Positions 15,376 through 23,733 of a stretch of DNA of 47,447 bases are shown piece after piece. The DNA is from a virus. The translations under genes and the position numbers were made by a program. The notes under the pieces are model-generated. The model was not told where the DNA came from. It saw nothing but the letters and a program-made list of their open reading frames with translations, and did no database searches. Position 1 is the first letter of the stretch; each line of letters starts with the position of its first letter. The stretch covers positions 1-47,447 of IMG/VR virus record IMGVR_UViG_3300027608_000053, one strand, 5' to 3'.

Positions 15376-16149
15376 TTAATCTAGGCAATATATATTAATC
15401 CATGAAGTTACATTGCTTGCTATGTTGTAATTTGTCAGCCAACTAGGAACTCCACCAGAACCATTAGTGAATCCTAACGCCCCCACCTGTGTTGTATATG
15501 GGGCAGATATAACGTTGAATAATATAATCCCTGTAGCTTCTGTGAATGTGAATCTTCCTTCTACAAAAGATGTTGAAGGCCCACCACTAACACCACTTGT
15601 AATACTATTATCACTATATGCCAAAGACCCTTCAGCAATTGAAGTGTAATTGCCACTCAGAGGGTTAAATTTTAATAGATTTAAACAGTGAGAGTTGGAA
15701 TATTGTAAAGAACTAGCAGCTTGTATGTGATAAGTCCCTGAAGATAATAAAACATATCTGGTATTTTCCTGAGCATCAACAGAAGACACTGTAACAGAAC
15801 TTAAAGATGCGAAAGAATAAGAGTGCTGGACATTATTTAAATTTCTCCAGATATTAGTTGCTGAAATATCACTTAAAACAGTTCCATTAGCTGTTACATT
15901 GTATGTATTATCATAAAGCTCAGTTAACTTCAAATCTGTGTTAGTATATGCAGTAGGATATATTTCTGTAGCTCTAAAAAATTTGTTTTTAAAGGTCGTT
16001 GAAGGGATAGTAGACGTTAAATTTATGAAATTGGTGTTTAAAGTGCATAAACTTTCATCCAAATTAGTGAAATTTGAATTTATTTTGGTTAATGAATCTC
16101 CAATACATTCTGACCCTGATATTTGCGTTGTGTAATTACATGTGCTCAT
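15376..16149 (-). CDS. Fibre-like structural protein, paralogue
   Basis: A 257-residue protein whose N-terminus (STCNYTTQI, ECIGDSL, INSNFTNLD) matches those of the neighbour at 16153-16665 and the gene at 8-547. After residue 60 the sequence is beta-rich and Ser/Thr/Asn-rich (YVLLSSGTYHIQAASSLQYS, RFTFTEATGIILFNV), like a C1q/TNF-type or jelly-roll receptor-binding domain, although I cannot assign it. It ends with WINIYCLD. It is probably a short fibre or decoration protein at the tail or head. Transcribed with the baseplate unit. Confidence 0.7.
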   Translation of the reverse strand: MSTCNYTTQISGSECIGDSLTKINSNFTNLDESLCTLNTNFINLTSTIPSTTFKNKFFRATEIYPTAYTNTDLKLTELYDNTYNVTANGTVLSDISATNIWRNLNNVQHSYSFASLSSVTVSSVDAQENTRYVLLSSGTYHIQAASSLQYSNSHCLNLLKFNPLSGNYTSIAEGSLAYSDNSITSGVSGGPSTSFVEGRFTFTEATGIILFNVISAPYTTQVGALGFTNGSGGVPSWLTNYNIASNVTSWINIYCLD

Positions 16150-16152
16150 ATA

Positions 16153-16665
16153 TTAATTTCCAAATATTGCTAAAGATATTACATCTGCATCTGCTAATCC
16201 ACCTGTAGAAATTTTACTGTTATATACAACATAAAAATCGAAAGTTGATTGCGTTTTAGCCAAAGAAGTGTTCGTATATATCACCCAAGTTTCAGCATTT
16301 ACTTGAGTTGTATTCGTATCACTAGGATTACCAACTAAGACGTAATTAGAATCTGTTAAATTGTTTGTGAACGTAACTCTATATCCTCCAGCACTCTTTC
16401 CGGGAATTCTTATAACAGAGGCAATGTTATATTGAGCATTAACCGTTAAAGTTTTGCCGTTGAAATTGATCCATGCCTTTGCTACAGATTTAGGAGATGC
16501 CATTGCAGCACTCAAAGAATTTATTTGGTTTTGTAAGGATGTAATTGTTGTCTGTTGGTTGCAAACAGTTGTATCAAGAGAAGAGAAATTATTATTTATA
16601 ACAACTCTCGAATCTCCAATACAATCAGTATCTAAAATTTGTGCAGTGTAATTACAGGTAGACAT
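16153..16665 (-). CDS. Fibre-like structural protein, paralogue
   Basis: A 170-residue protein, start MSTCNYTAQI, sharing the N-terminal CIGDS/INxNFSxLD module with the genes at 8 and 15376. Residues 30-50 look like a short coiled coil (CNQQTTITSLQNQINSLSAA). The C-terminal 110 residues form a beta-rich domain (KAWINFNGKTLTVNAQYNIA, YRVTFTNNLTDSNYVLVGN, FDFYVVYNSKI) of the kind found at the ends of phage tail fibres. A TTG two codons upstream would lengthen it, but the GATAAATA box 7 bases before ATG 16665 supports this start. The pair probably arose by duplication. Confidence 0.72.
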   Translation of the reverse strand: MSTCNYTAQILDTDCIGDSRVVINNNFSSLDTTVCNQQTTITSLQNQINSLSAAMASPKSVAKAWINFNGKTLTVNAQYNIASVIRIPGKSAGGYRVTFTNNLTDSNYVLVGNPSDTNTTQVNAETWVIYTNTSLAKTQSTFDFYVVYNSKISTGGLADADVISLAIFGN

Positions 16666-16672
16666 TTCCAAT

Positions 16673-16680
16673 TATTTATC
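16673..16680 (-). promoter_or_regulatory. Late-promoter-like box GATAAATA
   Basis: GATAAATA on the minus strand ends 7 bases before the ATG at 16665. Confidence 0.5.
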
Positions 16681-16701
16681 ACAATAAAACGAAAAATAAA
16701 G

Positions 16702-16729
16702 AAAAAACCTACAACTTTGACATTATAGG
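16702..16729 (-). terminator. Probable terminator after the 142-residue gene
   Basis: On the minus strand CCTATAA and TTGTAGG pair over 7 bp (one G-T pair) around an 8-base loop and are followed by six T. It sits between the genes at 16759 and 16665. Confidence 0.5.
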
Positions 16730-16758
16730 CTCTTCTGAATTTTATGTTTGATATTATC

Positions 16759-17187
16759 TTAGCAATATCCTAGATTCCTCAACCTCATGTTCTCCGTTCC
16801 CCAACCTTCTCTTCCGTTTGCAGTTAATGTTAATGTCGATGTTGAACCAATAGTCGTTAAGAAACCTGTTCTGTCAGTAACTCTAAGATTTATAGTGCTT
16901 CCAATATAACTTCTATCGATAATGAGTGATCCTGCTCCAGAAGAAACACCTCTTCCAGCAGTATTTAAGAATGTATAGGTAGATAATGCTCTAAATGCCG
17001 TGCTGGATAATGGATTGCTTCGTAAAAATTGAACAACACTTAAAGCGTTAGTCGTTAAGTTATATTCAGCAGCTACAACATTTGAAGTTGCAGATACCAA
17101 TGCAACTCCATTTCCGTAGTTTGCAGTTAAACTAGCAACAGTTGCAGTGCTAGATAAAGATGAGTATTTATTGATTGTGTTTGCCAT
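16759..17187 (-). CDS. Small beta-rich structural protein
   Basis: A 142-residue protein starting MANTINKYSSLSSTATVASL. It is rich in Ser, Thr, Asn and Ala, with alternating patterns (GSTINLRVTDRTGFLTTIGS), then GREGWGTENMRLRNLGYC. No membrane or catalytic motif; composition fits a minor capsid, decoration or fibre-associated protein. It has a GATAAATA box 10 bases upstream and a probable terminator downstream, so it seems to be its own unit. It is divergent from the gene at 17231. Family not recognised. Confidence 0.65.
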   Translation of the reverse strand: MANTINKYSSLSSTATVASLTANYGNGVALVSATSNVVAAEYNLTTNALSVVQFLRSNPLSSTAFRALSTYTFLNTAGRGVSSGAGSLIIDRSYIGSTINLRVTDRTGFLTTIGSTSTLTLTANGREGWGTENMRLRNLGYC

Positions 17188-17197
17188 AATATATAAT

Positions 17198-17205
17198 TAT
17201 TTATC
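17198..17205 (-). promoter_or_regulatory. Late-promoter-like box GATAAATA (minus)
   Basis: GATAAATA on the minus strand ends 10 bases before the ATG at 17187. With the box at 17213-17220 it forms a divergent pair only 7 bases apart. Confidence 0.55.
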
Positions 17206-17212
17206 TATTTTT

Positions 17213-17220
17213 GATAAATA
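17213..17220 (+). promoter_or_regulatory. Late-promoter-like box GATAAATA (plus)
   Basis: GATAAATA ends 10 bases before the ATG at 17231. It is the plus-strand half of the divergent pair. Confidence 0.55.
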
Positions 17221-17230
17221 TTGTTGACAT

Positions 17231-17521
17231 ATGACCAGATTCGATGAAAAAATAAATCAGATATTACTCGAAACTCCTTGGTATGACATAAAATTAGAGA
17301 TTCCAATAGATTTAAAATTCGAAAAATGTAAAACGAAAGAGGATATCATCGAAAGAATTAAATTCATAGTGAACGACGAGAACAATAGATTATATATAAA
17401 AGACAATCTCATCATGTTCATACGAGCGGTAATGAAAGATAATATATTCTTGGGGTTTGTTAAGAAATATGACTGTATGGCAGAGGTTAAATCAATGTTT
17501 AGGACATTTTTAAGGGGTTGA
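17231..17521 (+). CDS. Small protein of unknown function
   Basis: A 96-residue charged protein starting MTRFDEKINQILLETPWYDI, with further helices (KTKEDIIERIKFIVNDENN, VKSMFRTFLRG). The opening resembles the amphipathic N-termini of many T4-type small late proteins, but no family is recognised. Its 3' end overlaps the -35 box (TTGACA) of the endonuclease promoter, so the endonuclease cassette abuts this gene with no spacer. Confidence 0.6.
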   Translation: MTRFDEKINQILLETPWYDIKLEIPIDLKFEKCKTKEDIIERIKFIVNDENNRLYIKDNLIMFIRAVMKDNIFLGFVKKYDCMAEVKSMFRTFLRG

Positions 17522-17545
17522 CATAATACGATTGAGATGTATAAT
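17518..17545 (+). promoter_or_regulatory. Consensus sigma70 promoter of the split endonuclease
   Basis: TTGACA (17518-17523), 16-base spacer, TATAAT (17540-17545), both boxes perfect. The -10 box ends 7 bases before ATG 17553, so the predicted transcript starts at or one base before the start codon. Confidence 0.75.
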
Positions 17546-17552
17546 TATCCAC

Positions 17553-19127
17553 ATGGAATACAGCTTCAATCAAATAGTAAACTCTAAAAACCCTAAGTGT
17601 AAATTACATTCAATCTATAAAAAAATCGTAGAAACGACAAATTTTTTGAATGAATACACATCATTTAAGATTAGATGGTGGTATTTCTCGAAAAATCTTA
17701 CGGAATCTGTTAAATGCTTGTGTGGATGTGGTTTACCCCTAAAAAATCCGATAAAAACTAAGTATTTGCAAGGACATTCTAATAGATCAGACGAAGTTAA
17801 AGCGAATAAAGAGAAATCTGTGATGAAAAATTATGGAGTTGCTAATATATCACAAATAGAAGATGTTAAAGCCAAGAAAAAAGAAACCATGCTTAAAAAT
17901 CATGGGTGCGAAACTCCATTCGACAGAGATTTTATAGTCCCTATTTGGATTGAGAAATATGGTGTAGATAATCCATCAAAATTGCAAAACGTGAAAGATA
18001 AAATAAGTGAACATGCAATAAAATACCAGAAAGAAAATTTGGAACAACGAACTCAATCATTTTTAAACAATTTCTTCGACGGTAAAATAATGTCAGATAG
18101 ATTATCAAACGTTAAACCTTTATTCACTAAAGAACAATATAAAGGAGTTAATGTTGTATATCCGTTTGAATGTTTGACTTGTGGTAATACGATTCATAGC
18201 AACTTAGACGATGGGAAAGATGTTAGATGCTTTAATTGTAATCCTAATCCTTCCAAATAAATTTTGGAATCGGAACTTTTAACATTCTGTAAGAAGTTTT
18301 ATCCAAATCTAGTCGAAAATGATAGACAGATTATACAGCCTTTAGAATTAGATGTTTATATTCCAGATATTAAAACTGCTATTGAAGTTAATGGAATATA
18401 TTGGCACACTGAACAATACGGCAAAAATAAAACATATCACCTCAATAAAACAGAAAAATGCTTAGACAAAGATGTTAGGATCATCCACATTTTTGAGGAT
18501 GAATTGGTGGAGAAGCCTGAAATATGTAAGGCTAGATTGAAACACATCTTCGGAAAAATAAATAGAAATGTATATGCCCGAAAATGTGAGATTAAACTCA
18601 TATCTCCCAAGTTAAAGGGTAAATTCATGGACAAATATCACATACAAGGAAATGATAAATGTAAAATAAGTTTAGGTTTATATTATAAAAACCGTTTAGT
18701 CTCTGTTATGACATTCTCATCTCTTAGAAGTTCGTTGGGGTATAAAGAAACCAAAGAAAATGTGTGGGAGTTGAGTAGATATTGTAGCATTTTCCATTTC
18801 AACGTTGTAGGTGGAGCAGGTAAATTATTGAAACATTTCGAAAACACTTATAATCCAAAAACTGTAATTTCTTATGCTGATAGAAGATGGTCAAACGGAA
18901 ATCTTTATAGTAAAATCGGTTTCATATTCGATAAATTCACTGAACCCAACTATTGGTATGTTAAAAATGATAGGAGATACCACAGATTCAATTTCCAAAA
19001 GCATTTATTATCAGAAAAATTATCGATTTTTGATTCGAATCTTTCAGAGAAGGACAATATGAACAATAATGGATATCACAGAATTTGGGATTGTGGACAT
19101 TGTAAGTTTATAAAGAACTATTATTAA
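17553..19127 (+). pseudogene. Homing-type endonuclease interrupted by one in-frame stop
   Basis: Two reading frames, 17553-18260 and 18261-19127, lie in the same frame and are separated only by TAA at 18258-18260. Together they span about 525 codons and align along their length with the intact 551-residue endonuclease at 19108-20763. The first part holds Cys clusters (CLCGCG, CLTCG, CFNC) and repeats of the KYGVDNPSKLQ type, probable DNA-binding modules. The second holds a VSR/EDxHD-like nuclease core (LDVYIPD, IEVNGIYWHTE, then YH) and a GNAT-like C-terminal domain (KYHIQGNDKCKISLGLYY, WELSRYC, SYADRRW, HRFNFQKH). The second part has no ATG before its catalytic residues; only a TTG at 18264 could start it. 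It is therefore either a recent nonsense pseudogene, a readthrough gene or a two-subunit enzyme. A consensus promoter precedes it. Confidence 0.8.
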
Positions 19128-20763
19128 TTTTCTTAACGAATTTATAGTTTCCACAGTCCCATATCCTGAAGAATCCGTTGTTAATCATATTCTGCTTCTC
19201 CGTTAATGATTCATCAAACGTTTCTAGCTTATCTTTCAATAAATGCTTCTGGAAATTGAATCTATGTAACCTGTTGATGTAGTCTTTAGTGTAATAATAG
19301 TTAGGTTTTGTTATTTTAACTAGTTCGAAACCTATTTTGTCGTAAACTGTATCTCCTTCCAATTTAGCCCATCTACGATCAGCATACGATATGATTTCTT
19401 TTGGTTTATAATTGGTTTCAAAGTGCTTTAAAAGCTTACTTGCAATTCCAGTTATGTTGAAGTTGAAAACCGTGCAGAATCTACTGAGTTCCCAAGTGTC
19501 TTCAATAGATTTATTGTATCCTAGTGCCTTTCTCAATTTGCAAAACGTCATAACGGCAACCAATCTATTGTTATAATATGCTCCTAACTTGATTTGAGCC
19601 TTGTCACTTCCTTGTATATGATATTTATTAAGAAATTTGGAGGACGTGTTTTTTGTTATTTCCCTTATCTCGCATTTACGAGCATATATACGCCTTTTTA
19701 CAAGCTTTAGTATGTGCTTTATACGAGATATCACCAATTTCTTTTTGTGATATATCTCATCAGCGAATATTTGTATTAATCTGATGTTCTTTTTAGCACA
19801 TTCTTCTGTTTTTTTGATGTGGTATTTTTCATCTCGATGGTTTTTCTCGCTATGGAAATATAAACCGTTAATTTCTATCCCTATGTTATGCTTAGGTAAA
19901 AGGAAATCTATCTCGTGATAATCATCTAACGTTTTTCTGTCTCTGGCTTTAAATTCTATTTCATTTTTTTCTAATAGTTCTGCTATTGGACGTTCAATAT
20001 CTGAAAATTGCATGTCGCACTTAAAACATTTTGGCCAATGTGTTAATTGTCTGTTATAATAGTTGTAGTAATGGTTGTTACATCTCTTACACAACCATTT
20101 ATAATGTTTACTAGGCCCACCACCATTGAAATCGTCGAAAGTAAATGCTGGAACAGTCAAATCCTCAAATCTTTTATATGAATCAAATGCTGATTGCAGT
20201 TTGTTCTTTCTTGCTAATTCTCTGTTAGAATTTTGAATTATGTTTCCGCTCTTTAAACGTTCTTTATATTCTTCGGTTTGGTTGTAATGTTTCTTACCAT
20301 AACGAGACATATGTGTTTCTTCCATTTTCTGTTTAATTTTTTCAGATTGGAATACGTTTTCCGTTCCATATTTTTCGATGCATGTGGATTTTCTTTTGTT
20401 TGTTGCTTTTTCGTTCTTTTTAGGACATTTACAAGAACAAAAAGTATTGAAACTACATCTAGGTTTATTATATGTTAATGTTGCACCACATTCACACTTA
20501 GGATATTCTGTTAAATCGTTTTTGAATATGTATATTGCTTCTCCTCCACACATTTTCGAGAAATTGAAATTTCTTTGTGCTAGAAAGTATTTCACATGAT
20601 CCATATAATTTCTATTCCTTAGAAATGAAGAACCTCCTATTTCGTCTATTTTATTTTTTAGATATGTAGAATCAAAAGTAATGTTAAAGACTGAAGACAT
20701 GTTTTCGGCCATATCATAACTATAGTGTCCTCTTTTTCTAGTGTTTGTGGTAGAGCAATTCAT
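19108..20763 (-). CDS. Intact homing-type endonuclease (VSR/EDxHD-like)
   Basis: A 551-residue protein. Residues 85-115 contain a Cys-rich module (CECGATLTY, CSCKC). Residues 125-165 hold two KYGTENVFQ/RYGKKHYNQ repeats like those of phage homing enzymes, and residues 225-250 another zinc-like cluster (CKRC, CFKC). The nuclease core is at about 255-320: IERPIAELLE, HEIDFLLP with D286, IGIEINGLYFHSE with E297 and H304, then YH at 314-315. This is the pattern of the VSR-like EDxHD family. Residues 350-540 form a GNAT-like domain shared with the neighbour (NKYHIQGSDKAQIKLGAYY, WELSRFC, SYADRRW, HRFNFQKH). It probably cuts DNA to spread its own gene; genomic target unknown. It lies next to the major capsid gene and converges on the split paralogue with a 20-base overlap. 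Confidence 0.85.
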   Translation of the reverse strand: MNCSTTNTRKRGHYSYDMAENMSSVFNITFDSTYLKNKIDEIGGSSFLRNRNYMDHVKYFLAQRNFNFSKMCGGEAIYIFKNDLTEYPKCECGATLTYNKPRCSFNTFCSCKCPKKNEKATNKRKSTCIEKYGTENVFQSEKIKQKMEETHMSRYGKKHYNQTEEYKERLKSGNIIQNSNRELARKNKLQSAFDSYKRFEDLTVPAFTFDDFNGGGPSKHYKWLCKRCNNHYYNYYNRQLTHWPKCFKCDMQFSDIERPIAELLEKNEIEFKARDRKTLDDYHEIDFLLPKHNIGIEINGLYFHSEKNHRDEKYHIKKTEECAKKNIRLIQIFADEIYHKKKLVISRIKHILKLVKRRIYARKCEIREITKNTSSKFLNKYHIQGSDKAQIKLGAYYNNRLVAVMTFCKLRKALGYNKSIEDTWELSRFCTVFNFNITGIASKLLKHFETNYKPKEIISYADRRWAKLEGDTVYDKIGFELVKITKPNYYYTKDYINRLHRFNFQKHLLKDKLETFDESLTEKQNMINNGFFRIWDCGNYKFVKKINNSSL

Positions 20764-20777
20764 TGGTGTTTACTATA

Positions 20778-20803
20778 ATTATACATATTTCATGAACTGT
20801 CAA
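20778..20803 (-). promoter_or_regulatory. Possible promoter of the intact endonuclease
   Basis: On the minus strand TTGACA (20798-20803) and TATAAT (20778-20783) are both consensus but separated by only 14 bases. An alternative TATAGT (20772-20777) would give 20. The spacing is poor either way. Confidence 0.4.
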
Positions 20804-20812
20804 TATGAAAAC

Positions 20813-20845
20813 AAAAAGGAAAGGACACCTTTCGATGTCCTTTCC
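20813..20845 (-). terminator. Terminator after the major capsid gene
   Basis: On the minus strand GGAAAGGACA and TGTCCTTTCC form a perfect 10-bp stem with an 8-base loop, followed by TTTTT. It closes the head gene block 45 bases after the capsid stop. Confidence 0.9.
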
Positions 20846-20890
20846 AGTGCAATAATTTGTTTGTAAGCGTTTAGCTTGACTTGATAGACC

Positions 20891-22345
20891 TTAGAGGTAT
20901 ATCGCCTGAGCACCCGGTGTGAACGCTGTTCCTAACCCTTGGCATATAACCAAGTGATAATAAAGATTCGCACCAAATATGTGATCAACAACGCCATAAC
21001 GGGTCATGAGTCCCACGCGAGGTGAGAAATCATTAGGCCCGATAGTGCGCTGCACCATCACAGGGATGTAAGGACAATAAACCAATCCAGTGTCGTAATA
21101 CTCTGGGCCTTTATAGCCCAATAAAGCATAATCAATAGCACTGCGAGTATAACCTGCGCGAGCACCTTGTCCAGCAGCACCGTAAGGTGCTCCTGAACCA
21201 TTAATTTGAGCTTCAGTTCTTGTATCACGATAAATCTGGAATCTTCCGCCAACTGAACCCACTTTAGCAATTCCTACTGGCGTTGTGTTAACGCTGCCAG
21301 TGATTGGTTGCCATGTGAAGTTCTGAAGGGTTTCGAGTATAGCGCAGATACGAGGTGTAGCAATAATGAAATTAGCTGCACCACGGCGGTTACGAATCGC
21401 AACACGGTTTGCCTCTACAACAATTCTGTTGTAGAAGTCCCTTGCGCGTTCTCCGCTCCAACGTCCGTCAGCAGATGCGGCATTCCAGATAGAATAGCCA
21501 ACATTTGATCCAGCGTTCAAACAGACTTGAATCATTCTCATGATCATTTCTCTGTCGATTTCCGCTTGGATTTCGTAGGACATTGCGTTTGTCAATTCGC
21601 TATCGATATCGATACCATTCATGTTTTTCAAGTCCTGTTCTAGCTCAACAGACCAGCGAGCAGCTAATCTACGAGTTCCTGCTTCAACAGCAGTTTTCTC
21701 GAAAGATATTGTCATTTGCGGAATGTTTGAAGTTAATTCAAAGTTCTGCAATAGACGAGCTACACCACTATCTTCAACAAGATTGTCGAATCCGGCACCA
21801 CCTGACAACTTCGCACTGGATGTTCCAGTGAACGCTGTGTTCAAGTAATTATAACCTAATTCTGTATTTCCGCTGATTGTTTGTTCTCCTCCAATTGATG
21901 AGTTAGTCAAACTTCCGTCAACCGAGCCATTGTTATAGCCAAGTGCCGAAGATTCATACTTGTAACGCAATGCAAATGCCAACCCAACAGGGCCAGTCAT
22001 CGGCTGAACTCCCACGATCTCATTTGTGATGAGTTCAGGGAATGTGCGTCTGATCATTGGAATAAGAACTTTAGGCAATCTCGCGTCACCTTGAGCATAA
22101 GTATCACCAGAGAACTGAGTAGCACCTGATCCGACATTACTGCCGAATACAGAACCACTACCGCCTCCAGAATTACTTGCCTCAAAGCACCATCTCTCTT
22201 GGTTTTCAAGCAAGATAGCGGTGTTTAATCTCGTATGATCGTCTGTAATAGAGCGAACTTTGTCTGAAGTGTAATCCAATACTGGACTCCACTTTTCGAC
22301 TAATTGTTCAGCCTTTACTTTGTCAATGTGTAATAGATTTTCCAT
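20891..22345 (-). CDS. gp23: Major capsid protein, gp23-like
   Basis: A 484-residue HK97-fold capsid protein of the T4 gp23 type. Recognisable segments in order: LLENQERWCFE near residue 45 (compare FENQEKDF in gp23), VLIPMIRRTFPELITNEIVG then VQPMTGPVGLAFALR near 90-130, ARWSVELEQDLKNMNGIDID near 235, EIDREMI, ANFIIATPRI near 325, and LGYKGPEYYDTGLVYCPYIP then FSPRVGLMTRYGV near 410-455. It is slightly shorter than T4 gp23 (521 residues). The Gly/Ser-rich stretch at 55-80 replaces part of the T4 propeptide region, so where gp21 would cleave is unclear. The region before the ATG has AAGGAG 24 bases upstream, too far for normal Shine-Dalgarno use, and lacks the usual late-type box. Last gene of the head unit, followed by a strong terminator. 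Confidence 0.95.
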   Translation of the reverse strand: MENLLHIDKVKAEQLVEKWSPVLDYTSDKVRSITDDHTRLNTAILLENQERWCFEASNSGGGSGSVFGSNVGSGATQFSGDTYAQGDARLPKVLIPMIRRTFPELITNEIVGVQPMTGPVGLAFALRYKYESSALGYNNGSVDGSLTNSSIGGEQTISGNTELGYNYLNTAFTGTSSAKLSGGAGFDNLVEDSGVARLLQNFELTSNIPQMTISFEKTAVEAGTRRLAARWSVELEQDLKNMNGIDIDSELTNAMSYEIQAEIDREMIMRMIQVCLNAGSNVGYSIWNAASADGRWSGERARDFYNRIVVEANRVAIRNRRGAANFIIATPRICAILETLQNFTWQPITGSVNTTPVGIAKVGSVGGRFQIYRDTRTEAQINGSGAPYGAAGQGARAGYTRSAIDYALLGYKGPEYYDTGLVYCPYIPVMVQRTIGPNDFSPRVGLMTRYGVVDHIFGANLYYHLVICQGLGTAFTPGAQAIYL

Positions 22346-22410
22346 AGTTTTATTTTAATTTGTGTCTCCTTTTTTTTAATTTAGAGTTTTCGACCTTGTG
22401 AGAGCGGCGA

Positions 22411-23550
22411 TTAGCGAGTAAGTCTGAGCTTACTACTATCCTTTCGCTGCATCTCGTTCAGATATCCGCCTACAGGTGACAATGATTGTCTTGTAGGATT
22501 GGATACAATAGCTGGAGCCTCGTCTGCGATTTCGGGGCGATCAATGGATTCTACAATCCTTCGATTTAGCACACTTTCTTTCACATCCTCGTCTTTATCA
22601 GCGATATCCTTTTCGAACATCTCAACTACGTATTGAAAATTCTCCTGAATAAACTCAGGTGATTTGTTCTTTAGCAGTTTGTTAACATGTGCTTTTGTGG
22701 CACTTGCTAACTTTTGTGTTTTTTGCTCAAGCAAGTAAGCAGATTCGGTCTGGTTCAATTTTTTGTTGAGTTCGACTTTTGCTTGCATTGCTTCATTTAA
22801 TTCCTTTTTAAGGGAATCAATTGTTTTCTTACCGTCTAATAAAGCTTCTTTAACTTCATTATCGATATACTCTTCACTAATAGAAACTAAATCACGAATT
22901 TGATCTAGTGTTCTCTTAGATTTGATATTATCTACGGCTTCAGAAATTTGTGTGGTAGGTATATGTTTTTCGAGATAGACATCCAAATAATCGGAAATGT
23001 CATTAATCATACCTTCTTTATGTGCTGTTGCCTCTTCATTTAAGAGGGTTTCATATTTTTCAATCACTGTCTCTAACATTGCAGTGTGTTTTTCGTCAAT
23101 TGCTTCAATAGCCTGTTGGAATTTTCCGCTGTGATCTTGATCGATTGCTTCAACCACTTTTTGTAATGCGATTGTGTGCTGTTCATCAATGTGTTCGACA
23201 ACAGTTTTCATTTTATTTGCATGATCTTCATCGATAGATTGAATTGCTTCTTCTAACATTGAAGCATGTTTCTCGTCAAGTTTTGCTAATGAAGCTTCGA
23301 ACTTGAATGCATGGTCTTGATCAATTGCTTCAACTAATTTTTCCAATTTTTCAGTATGATCAGCATCTACCTGATTTTTAAATTCTTCAATCTTTACATT
23401 AAGTTCTTCGTCTTTCTTGATGTTGTTCGATTCGGCAATAAGTTTAGCTCTGTCTTCAACAGCAGTTTCAAATGCTTTATGAACGGTTTCTAATGACTCT
23501 TCACTCAAGTCTTTAAATTGTTCCTTTAAAAGTTCTTTAAAAGTATTCAT
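22411..23550 (-). CDS. gp22: Prohead scaffold protein, gp22-like
   Basis: A 379-residue, highly charged, almost fully helical protein located between the prohead protease and the major capsid gene, as T4 gp22 is. Residues 60-165 are built from near-repeats of about 18-19 residues with the pattern AIDxDHxxKFxxxxxxIDExHxxML, which gives a long coiled coil with regularly spaced Asp-His pairs. Residues 230-280 form a second coiled coil. The C-terminus (NPTRQSLSPVGGYLNEMQRK) is less ordered and may bind the capsid protein. It forms the inner core on which the head is assembled and should be degraded by gp21. The GCTAAATA box 12 bases before the ATG includes the stop codon of the preceding small gene. 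Confidence 0.85.
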   Translation of the reverse strand: MNTFKELLKEQFKDLSEESLETVHKAFETAVEDRAKLIAESNNIKKDEELNVKIEEFKNQVDADHTEKLEKLVEAIDQDHAFKFEASLAKLDEKHASMLEEAIQSIDEDHANKMKTVVEHIDEQHTIALQKVVEAIDQDHSGKFQQAIEAIDEKHTAMLETVIEKYETLLNEEATAHKEGMINDISDYLDVYLEKHIPTTQISEAVDNIKSKRTLDQIRDLVSISEEYIDNEVKEALLDGKKTIDSLKKELNEAMQAKVELNKKLNQTESAYLLEQKTQKLASATKAHVNKLLKNKSPEFIQENFQYVVEMFEKDIADKDEDVKESVLNRRIVESIDRPEIADEAPAIVSNPTRQSLSPVGGYLNEMQRKDSSKLRLTR

Positions 23551-23561
23551 GTGTTATATAT

Positions 23562-23732
23562 TTATTTAGCGCAATCTTGCAAATTTTGTTGACTTGGAGG
23601 AGTTATTTCTTTACGAATTTTATTTTTTAACTTCTCTTCGACAGCATTATGTAGATTCTTATCAGCGTTGGCATAATCTTTATCCAACATGTTAACGATA
23701 AAATTTTTTATGGTTTCTTTTTCCTTGTTCAT
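23562..23732 (-). CDS. 56-residue small protein in the head unit
   Basis: A complete frame from ATG 23732 to TAA 23562, starting MNKEKETIKNFIVNMLDKDY and ending QNLQDCAK. It is charged and helical and contains the segment NAVEEKLKNKIRKE. It lies one base after the gp21 stop and 11 bases before the gp22 start, so the tight packing supports it as a gene. T4 has small core proteins (gp67, gp68) next to gp21; this could be a functional counterpart, but sequence similarity is not evident and the position differs. Confidence 0.7.
   Translation of the reverse strand: MNKEKETIKNFIVNMLDKDYANADKNLHNAVEEKLKNKIRKEITPPSQQNLQDCAK
23563..23570 (-). promoter_or_regulatory. Late-promoter-like box GCTAAATA
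   Basis: GCTAAATA on the minus strand ends 12 bases before the scaffold ATG at 23550. It overlaps the end of the 56-residue gene. Confidence 0.45.
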
Positions 23733-23733
23733 A

